DNA of 64,000 bases from Bacteroides intestinalis. GTDB lineage: Bacteria; Bacteroidota; Bacteroidia; Bacteroidales; Bacteroidaceae. Shown here piece by piece: positions 34,566 through 41,308 of this stretch (position 1 is its first letter; each line of letters opens with the position of its first letter). The notes beneath the pieces are model-generated. The model was not told the origin of the DNA. It saw only the letters and a list, made by a program, of their open reading frames with translations, and did not search any database. Location: contig NZ_QRZF01000005.1 of NCBI RefSeq assembly GCF_003464595.1, positions 124,001 to 188,000 on the forward strand, written 5' to 3'. The position numbers and the translations under genes are program-made.

Positions 34566-35566
34566 AAAATATGAAAGAATGGTGCCACAGCGTAATAGCT
34601 ACTCCCGAAAGAATAGCTATCCCCATCATGACGCACCCCGGCATCGAACTCTGTGGTAAGACCGTAAAACAAGCTGTTACCAACGGAGAAACACACGCCG
34701 AAGCTATCTGCAAATTGAATGAAGTCTATCCGGCAGCTGCATCCACTGTTATCATGGACCTGACGGTTGAAGCAGAATGTTTCGGTTCGGAAATTGTATT
34801 TGCCGAAAATGAAGTGCCGAATGTCGTAGGCAGATTAGTCCACGATCATGCTTCCATCGTTGCCCTTCCGGTACCTTCCATCCAGTCCGGACGTATGCCC
34901 GAATACCTGAAAGCCAACAGATTGGCAGCAGAGAATATCACTGACAAACCTGTATTCGGTGGATGTATCGGCCCTTTCTCTTTGGCAGGACGATTGTACG
35001 ATATGTCGGAAATGATGATGGCCCTCTATATGGAGCCCGACAGTATACGGCTTCTGCTCGAAAAATGCACAGAGTTCATTACCAATTATCTGCGTGCCAT
35101 GAAAGAGACTGGAGTAAACGGAGTCATCATTGCCGAACCGGCAGCCGGATTAGTCTCCAATGAAGATTGCTCTTCATTCTCTTCGACTTACATCAGCCGC
35201 ATTGTCGAAGAATTGCAAGATGATAACTTCATGATTGTGCTTCACAATTGCGGAAATACCGGCCATTGCACCGCCGCCATGGTTGAAACCAAGGCAGCCG
35301 GACTTCACTTTGGCAATAAGATAGACATGGTACAGGTACTACAGGAATGTCCCGAAGATATTCTGGTGATGGGAAACATCGATCCTGTAGGCATATTCAA
35401 GATGGCAACACCCGAGAAAGTCAAAAAAGAAACACTTGAACTGTTACAGAAGACAGGGAAATGGAAGAATTTCATATTATCATCAGGCTGCGATGTTCCG
35501 CCCGAAGTGCCGATGGAGAATATAGATGCCTTCTACCAAGCCTTGAACGAGTACAACCGTCAATAA
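34562..35566 (+). CDS. MtaA-like URO-D methyltransferase with complete zinc motif (corrinoid:acceptor methyltransferase candidate)
   Basis: Cytoplasmic 334-residue member of the MtaA/CmuA branch of the URO-D superfamily. The zinc motif is complete: H228 and C230 in VLHNCGN, with C310 in LSSGCDVPP, matching the HxC...C pattern of MtaA. MDLTVEAECFG at 65-75 and the PEVPMENIDAF C-terminal block are typical of this branch. Inference: it moves the methyl group from the corrinoid protein to a thiol or folate acceptor; Bacteroides are not known to use coenzyme M, so tetrahydrofolate or homocysteine is more plausible. The start overlaps the previous stop (ATGA). GH127-like follows after 44 bp on the same strand, which ties this module to the glycan genes. 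Confidence 0.87.
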   Translation: MKNMKEWCHSVIATPERIAIPIMTHPGIELCGKTVKQAVTNGETHAEAICKLNEVYPAAASTVIMDLTVEAECFGSEIVFAENEVPNVVGRLVHDHASIVALPVPSIQSGRMPEYLKANRLAAENITDKPVFGGCIGPFSLAGRLYDMSEMMMALYMEPDSIRLLLEKCTEFITNYLRAMKETGVNGVIIAEPAAGLVSNEDCSSFSSTYISRIVEELQDDNFMIVLHNCGNTGHCTAAMVETKAAGLHFGNKIDMVQVLQECPEDILVMGNIDPVGIFKMATPEKVKKETLELLQKTGKWKNFILSSGCDVPPEVPMENIDAFYQALNEYNRQ

Positions 35567-35610
35567 AAAACATAACCCGTTCCTTCGAACGGAAAAATCT
35601 TATACCGGAA

Positions 35611-37947
35611 ATGAAAAATATATCGCTGCTACTTCTTTTATCACTAACCATTCTTTCTTCAGCCTGCCAGTCAGAATCTGAGAAAACAGTGGTTGCCGAC
35701 AAAGTCTCTATGGAAGCCCAACCGTTTCCTCTCTCCGATCTGAGGTTACTACCGGGAAGTCCTTTCAAACATGCCATGGACAAAAACGGTGAATGGCTGC
35801 TGGATTTAAGTGCCGACCGTTTACTGCATCGCTTCCGTCTCAATGCGGGTCTGACGCCCAAAGGAGAAATATACGGTGGCTGGGAAAGTCTGGGAGTCTC
35901 CGGACACACGCTTGGACACTACCTCTCAGCATGTGCCATGATGTATGCCGCCAGTGGTGACGAACGCTACAAGGAACGGGTAGATTATATCATAAAAGAG
36001 TTGGCAGAATGCCAGGATGCCCGTAAGACAGGCTATGTAGGTGGCATACCCAATGAAGATAAAATCTGGGCAGAAGTATCTTCCGGTGATATCCGTTCGC
36101 AAGGATTCGACCTGAATGGTGGCTGGGTGCCCTGGTACACGTTGCACAAACTATGGGCAGGGCTCATCGATGCCTACCGTTACGGCAACAATAACCAGGC
36201 CAAAGAAGTAGCTGTCAAACTATCTGACTGGGCTGTCAACAGTTTCGGAAGTCTGTCTGAAGAATCTTTCCAGAAAATGCTGGCATGCGAATTCGGAGGA
36301 ATGAACGAATCGTTTGCCGACATGTACGCCATAACAGGCAACGAAAACTATCTGAAACTGGCTCGTCAGTTCTACCACAAAGCCATCCTCGACCCTTTGA
36401 AAGAACAACGGGATGAACTGGAAGGCAAGCACTCCAACACACAGGTACCCAAAATTATAGGAGAAGCCCGCCTGTACGAACTGACCGGTGATAAAGACAT
36501 GCAAACCATAGCCACTTTCTACTGGGATCGCATTGTCAACCATCACAGCTACGTAAACGGTGGTAATAGCAATTATGAGCATTTAGGCAAACCGGACTGC
36601 CTGAACGACCGCTTGAGTCCGTTCACCTCGGAAACCTGTAACACCTACAATATGCTGAAACTCACCAAGCATTTATTTACCTGGGACCCGCAAGCCGCCT
36701 ATATGGACTATTATGAACGTGCCTTGTACAACCATATACTCGCTTCACAAAATCCTGATGATGGTATGGTTTGTTACAGTGTTCCCCTGGAATCCGGTAC
36801 AAAGAAAGAATTCAGCACTCGTTTCGACTCCTTCTGGTGTTGTGTAGCCAGTGGCATCGAAAACCATGTAAAGTATGCTGAAAGCGTCTTCTTCCAGTCT
36901 ACTCAAGATGATGGATTATTCATCAATCTATTTATCCCGACTTCCCTGAACTGGAGAGAAAAAGGTATGAAGGTAAAACTGGAAACACAATTCCCGGCAG
37001 ATCACCAGGTACGTATCACATTTGAGGGAAAATCCCAAAGGTTTCCTTTACACATCCGTTATCCCCGTTGGGCAACACAGGGAATCAAAGCAAGCCTGAA
37101 CGGCAAGGAAGAAACAGTAACCGGCACTCCCGGCTCTTACTTCACCCTGAACGGTGAATGGGGAAAAGATACCGAATTAATACTGGACATCCCGATGGAA
37201 CTCTACACCGTATCCATGCCCGACAACCCCAACAGAATGGGTATCTTCTACGGTCCTGTATTGCTTGCCGCACCCTTAGGAACAGAAGATTTACAGGCAT
37301 ATGAAATTCCCTGTTTCGCCTCTGACGCAGAGTCAATCATCAGTGCCATCCAGCCCGTCCCGGGCAAGCCTCTGGCTTTCACTGCCAACACTACTGCCAA
37401 CGCCCAGCTCCCGTTGATGCCTTTCTATGCCATCCACGGTCAGAAGCATGCAGTTTATTTCGACAAGTTCTCTACACAAGAATGGACAAAGAAAGAAAAA
37501 GAATATCAGGCTCTGATCGAAAAACAGAAAGAACTGGAAGCCCGGACTACGGATCACCTCCGCATCGGTGAAATGCAACCCGAAAGAGACCATGACCTGC
37601 AAGCGGAAAATTCGAAAACAGGCGATGTCAGCGGAAATAAATACCGTGACGCCTTCAATGGTTGGTTCTCCTTCACTGTAAAAGTAGACCCGACCAAAGA
37701 AATGCAAATGCTCTGTTCCTATTGGGGAGCAGACAAGGATAAACGCAATTTCGACATCCTGATAGACGGCAAGAAATTTAAAACAATCAACTTGCAGGGC
37801 ACGCACGGTCCGAAGGTTTTTGAAGAAGAGTATGCAATTCCACTCTCCTTTACCCAAGGGAAAGAAAAGATAACTGTACGCTTCCAATCACATCCTGACT
37901 GTCATGCGGGAGGCTTATTTGGATTCAGAATGCTGCAAAAGAGATAA
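35611..37947 (+). CDS. GH127/GH146-like lipoprotein (DUF1680), probable beta-L-arabinofuranosidase
   Basis: The start at 35611 is chosen because it opens a lipoprotein signal, MKNISLLLLL, with lipobox SSAC (C19); the frame extends to 35461 but that part overlaps the upstream gene. The 778-residue protein has an (alpha/alpha)6 catalytic domain (about 40-430). The cysteine-glycosidase signature is present: E341-T-C343 in SETCNTYNMLK and C410-C411 in FWCCVASG, expected to bind zinc and supply the thiolate nucleophile. A beta-sandwich and an extra C-terminal domain (about 590-778) follow, unlike the shorter paralogue at 39392-41275. Predicted role: removal of terminal L-arabinofuranose. It is the first glycosidase after the corrinoid genes. 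Confidence 0.87.
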   Translation: MKNISLLLLLSLTILSSACQSESEKTVVADKVSMEAQPFPLSDLRLLPGSPFKHAMDKNGEWLLDLSADRLLHRFRLNAGLTPKGEIYGGWESLGVSGHTLGHYLSACAMMYAASGDERYKERVDYIIKELAECQDARKTGYVGGIPNEDKIWAEVSSGDIRSQGFDLNGGWVPWYTLHKLWAGLIDAYRYGNNNQAKEVAVKLSDWAVNSFGSLSEESFQKMLACEFGGMNESFADMYAITGNENYLKLARQFYHKAILDPLKEQRDELEGKHSNTQVPKIIGEARLYELTGDKDMQTIATFYWDRIVNHHSYVNGGNSNYEHLGKPDCLNDRLSPFTSETCNTYNMLKLTKHLFTWDPQAAYMDYYERALYNHILASQNPDDGMVCYSVPLESGTKKEFSTRFDSFWCCVASGIENHVKYAESVFFQSTQDDGLFINLFIPTSLNWREKGMKVKLETQFPADHQVRITFEGKSQRFPLHIRYPRWATQGIKASLNGKEETVTGTPGSYFTLNGEWGKDTELILDIPMELYTVSMPDNPNRMGIFYGPVLLAAPLGTEDLQAYEIPCFASDAESIISAIQPVPGKPLAFTANTTANAQLPLMPFYAIHGQKHAVYFDKFSTQEWTKKEKEYQALIEKQKELEARTTDHLRIGEMQPERDHDLQAENSKTGDVSGNKYRDAFNGWFSFTVKVDPTKEMQMLCSYWGADKDKRNFDILIDGKKFKTINLQGTHGPKVFEEEYAIPLSFTQGKEKITVRFQSHPDCHAGGLFGFRMLQKR

Positions 37948-37956
37948 CAGGTACGT

Positions 37957-38029
37957 ACTTACTCCTTACCTACTCCCTACCTACTCCTTACCTACTCCTT
38001 GCATATAGATAAGGAGAAGGTAGGAAGTA
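37957..38029 (+). repeat. Tandem TACTCCTTACC-type repeats and hairpin between GH127-like and MFS genes
   Basis: About four imperfect copies of an 11-12 bp unit (CTTACTCCTTACCTACTCC) run from 37957 to 38000. The last copies pair imperfectly (about 16 of 19) with AAGGAGAAGGTAGGAAGTA at 38011-38029. It sits in the 136-bp gap inside the operon and may act as an intercistronic attenuator or stabiliser. Copy number is probably variable between strains. Confidence 0.55.
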
Positions 38030-38083
38030 ATCTAAGTTAAAAACAGGCTGAGTACAAAAGAGGAGTCGGATATTCTTCATTTA

Positions 38084-39355
38084 ATGCTTAATGTTATGAA
38101 TAAAAATAAAGAAAAAAACAACTTTTTATTTCCAATGGTGATTATGTCTATCCTGTTTTTCATGGTAGGCTTCATCACAACAATGAACAATTCGCTGATT
38201 GATTTTCTATCTTCCAGCAAGTGGATGCTTTCTTTCTCTGAGAAGCAATTAGTGAATACCGCGTTCTTCGGAGCTTATTTATTCTCCATACCCTTATCCT
38301 ATCTGCTGAATAAGCTGGGGTACAAGGCTTCAGCCGTACTATCGCTGTTTGTGGTAGGCGTAGGGTTTATCCTGACTTATCCGGCAGTAAGCATGGGATA
38401 CGTACCATTCCTGATCTCCATGTTCCTTGTGGCATCGGGCATAGCACTGTTACAAATCGTACTGAATCCTTATGTTCTGGCCTTAGGTTCGCCCAACGAG
38501 GCAGCCAGCCGCCTCAACCTGGTAGGCTTCTTCAACTCTGCAGCCACTGTTGCCGCTCCCATATTTGTAACCATGCTTATATCTGCCGAGACCATCAGCG
38601 AAACAGCCCCCGTTGAATCACGCCCGGATGCTACAAATGTGCAAATGCCGTTTTTAATTATTGCAGGGATCGCTTTTATTCTTTGCCTGCTACTCTATTT
38701 CCTGCATCTGCCCGAAATTAAGGAAGAACCGGCTGATAAGGCACACAGCAGCAGTAGCCCCTATAAATATCCGCACCTCATATTCGGTGCCATCGCCATA
38801 TTCGTCTACATGGGTGTAGAAATCGGTATCCCAAGTTTCCTGCCCGATAGAATGAGAGCCTTAGGCATAGACTCAGTCAATCTGCTGGGTTACGAATTGA
38901 AAGGTACAGGCGTTTTGTCTATCTATTGGGGCGGATTGATGGTAGGGCGGTTATTCGGCTCCATCCTGTTGAGGAAAATAAAAGTGCGCACGGCTATGGT
39001 CTTCTGTTCAGGTATGGCTATGCTTTTCCTGATCGTCTCCTTGCTGATAAACAATGAAGCATCCATCATCCTGATGCTGCTCTGCGGCTTCTGCAACTCC
39101 ATCATGTGGGGAAGCATCTTTAACCTGGCTTCCGAAGATTTGGGAGAACATACGAAACGGGCTTCCGGCATCATCTGCACATTTGCCATAGGCGGAGCTA
39201 TTTTACCTCCGTTGATGGGAGCACTTCAGCAGAGCTTTGGAACGGATGCACTGACTATCGGTACATCGGCAGCACTGAGTTGCCTGATTATTTATTACTT
39301 GTACCTCATCCTGTTTACGGTAAAACTTTCCAGAATACGCCCACATAAGAAATAA
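38084..39355 (+). CDS. MFS sugar permease (FucP/GluP-type sugar:H+ symporter family)
   Basis: Inner-membrane protein of 423 residues with about 12 hydrophobic segments and the N-terminal block VGFITTMNNSLIDFL typical of the FucP/glucose-galactose MFS branch. The motif GLMVGRLFGS near 280-290 is a family loop motif. Predicted uptake of a monosaccharide or small acidic sugar from periplasm to cytoplasm. It lies between two GH127/146-like genes and upstream of GH115 in the operon that begins with the corrinoid methyltransferases, so it may supply their cytoplasmic substrate. The start is uncertain: ATG at 38084 or, four codons on, 38096. Confidence 0.88.
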   Translation: MLNVMNKNKEKNNFLFPMVIMSILFFMVGFITTMNNSLIDFLSSSKWMLSFSEKQLVNTAFFGAYLFSIPLSYLLNKLGYKASAVLSLFVVGVGFILTYPAVSMGYVPFLISMFLVASGIALLQIVLNPYVLALGSPNEAASRLNLVGFFNSAATVAAPIFVTMLISAETISETAPVESRPDATNVQMPFLIIAGIAFILCLLLYFLHLPEIKEEPADKAHSSSSPYKYPHLIFGAIAIFVYMGVEIGIPSFLPDRMRALGIDSVNLLGYELKGTGVLSIYWGGLMVGRLFGSILLRKIKVRTAMVFCSGMAMLFLIVSLLINNEASIILMLLCGFCNSIMWGSIFNLASEDLGEHTKRASGIICTFAIGGAILPPLMGALQQSFGTDALTIGTSAALSCLIIYYLYLILFTVKLSRIRPHKK

Positions 39356-39391
39356 AGTTCTATTAACAACCTGATAATTAACAATAAACTG

Positions 39392-41275
39392 ATGAAAATA
39401 AAACTGTTAACCCTGACTGCCTGGACTGCATTAACCTTAATGCCTGTTGCAATACATGCCCAGTATCCCGGCCAGATTGAAGAAATGACAAAAGTGAAAG
39501 TCAATGTTCCTTTAAAGGCTTTGTCTTTCAACTATTCCGACGTCCGTTTATTGGACGGTCCTTTCAAACGTGCTATGGAAGTTGACCAGCGCTGGCTGAA
39601 AGAAGCCGATGTAAACCGCTTCCTGCACACCTTCCGCGTCACTGCCGGACTGGCTACAGGAGCGCAATCTTTAGGAGGTTGGGAGTCTTTGGATTGTGAG
39701 GTGCGCGGACATACTACCGGGCATCTTCTCAGTGCTCTCAGCATCATGTATGCATCTACCGGTGATGAACAATACCGTACCAAAGGAGCAGAGTTAGTAA
39801 AAGGACTGGCCGAATGCCAACAGACGCTAGGCAAAAGCGGTTATCTGAGTGCTTTCCCGGAGTACTTTATCGACCGGGCAATTAAAGAAGAAATAGTGTG
39901 GGCCCCCTTCTATACCTTGCATAAAGTATATGCCGGACTGCTCGACCAATACTGCCTCTGCGGCAACCAACAGGCTATGGACGTGCTTTTGGGAATGTGC
40001 GACTGGGCATACAACAAACTTAAGCCTTTGAATGAGGCACAACTCCAGGGCATGCTGAACAGTGAGTTTGGCGGAATGCCTGAAACGCTATACAATGTAT
40101 ATGCTATCACAGGAAACCCCAAGCACAAGGAATTGGCTACCCTATTTTATCATAACAGCATACTGGATCCTCTGGCAGCTCGGAAAGACAGTTTAGCCGG
40201 TATTCATGTAAATACCCAGGTTCCGAAGGTCATCGGTGAAGCACGCGGTTACGAACTGACCGGAAACTCACGAAGTGCTACGATTGCCAACTTCTTCTGG
40301 GAAGCTGTAGTCAAGGACCATACTTATGTGACAGGTGGAAACAGTGATAAAGAGATATTCAGTAAACCCGGTATCTTGTCCGACCAGCTGAGTGAAAATA
40401 CCACAGAAACCTGCAATACCTACAATATGCTGAAACTGACACGCCACCTGTTCACCTGGGATGCTTTACCTACTTACGCAGACTACTATGAACGTGCGCT
40501 TTACAATCATATTCTCTCTTCACAAAACCCGGAAACAGGTGGCGTCACGTATTATCATACTCTCCATCCCGGAAGTTGCAAGAAGTTCCATTATCCTTTC
40601 CGCGACAACACCTGTTGCGTAGGTACCGGATACGAGAACCATGCCAAATACGGTGAAGCTATTTACTATAAAACGGCCGATCAAAACGGGCTTTATATCA
40701 ACTTATTCATTGCTTCCGTACTGAACTGGAAGGAGAAAGAACTGACCATCCGTCAGGAGACGAAGTATCCGGATGAGGCTTCTACACAGATCATCATTGA
40801 CTCGGCTCCGGAAACAGGAGTGCAAATGCCGGTCATGCTTCGCTATCCTTCCTGGGCCATCGACGGTGTGACCGTTAAAGTCAATGGCAAGAAACAGCAT
40901 GTAAAGAAAGTACCCGGCAGCTATATCCGTATAAACCGTAACTGGTCTAAGGGAGATGTAATCACAATGGAAATGCCCATGTCACTGCATATAGAATACA
41001 TGCCCGACACAAAGGAAATGGGTGCCATCTTATATGGTCCGATTGTACTGGCTGCCGAATTGGGTAAGACCGAGGACCCGGCTAAGAATCCCGAAGTGCC
41101 TGCATTGATTGGAGATTTCAAGAAAATAGACCGATGCATCCAGCCGGTTGACGGCAAACCGCTGACTTTCCGGACAGTAGGTATAGGACAGCCGGAAGAT
41201 GTCATACTCAGCCCTCTCTTCCGCAATTATGGCCAGCACTATACGGTTTATTTCAAATTCACCGATAAAAAGTAA
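39392..41275 (+). CDS. GH127/GH146-like protein (DUF1680), second paralogue
   Basis: Secreted 627-residue enzyme with signal peptide ending AIHAQ (residue 24). The cysteine-glycosidase signature is intact: E339-T-C341 in TTETCNTYNMLK and C408-C409 in NTCCVGTG. The protein has the (alpha/alpha)6 domain and a beta-sandwich but lacks the additional C-terminal module of the 778-residue paralogue. Predicted beta-L-arabinofuranosidase, periplasmic. It shares blocks such as DYYERALYNHIL and NTQVPK.IGEAR with the paralogue, but is clearly diverged, so the two probably cut different linkages. It lies 36 bp after the MFS gene and 12 bp before the earliest possible GH115 start. Confidence 0.88.
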   Translation: MKIKLLTLTAWTALTLMPVAIHAQYPGQIEEMTKVKVNVPLKALSFNYSDVRLLDGPFKRAMEVDQRWLKEADVNRFLHTFRVTAGLATGAQSLGGWESLDCEVRGHTTGHLLSALSIMYASTGDEQYRTKGAELVKGLAECQQTLGKSGYLSAFPEYFIDRAIKEEIVWAPFYTLHKVYAGLLDQYCLCGNQQAMDVLLGMCDWAYNKLKPLNEAQLQGMLNSEFGGMPETLYNVYAITGNPKHKELATLFYHNSILDPLAARKDSLAGIHVNTQVPKVIGEARGYELTGNSRSATIANFFWEAVVKDHTYVTGGNSDKEIFSKPGILSDQLSENTTETCNTYNMLKLTRHLFTWDALPTYADYYERALYNHILSSQNPETGGVTYYHTLHPGSCKKFHYPFRDNTCCVGTGYENHAKYGEAIYYKTADQNGLYINLFIASVLNWKEKELTIRQETKYPDEASTQIIIDSAPETGVQMPVMLRYPSWAIDGVTVKVNGKKQHVKKVPGSYIRINRNWSKGDVITMEMPMSLHIEYMPDTKEMGAILYGPIVLAAELGKTEDPAKNPEVPALIGDFKKIDRCIQPVDGKPLTFRTVGIGQPEDVILSPLFRNYGQHYTVYFKFTDKK

Positions 41276-41308
41276 AGAATCAAAAGAATGATATACAAAA
41301 GCACTATT

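Noticed and set aside
35461..35610. N-terminal extension of the first GH127-like gene
   Set aside because: It lies within the MtaA-like gene in another frame; the lipoprotein signal begins at 35611.
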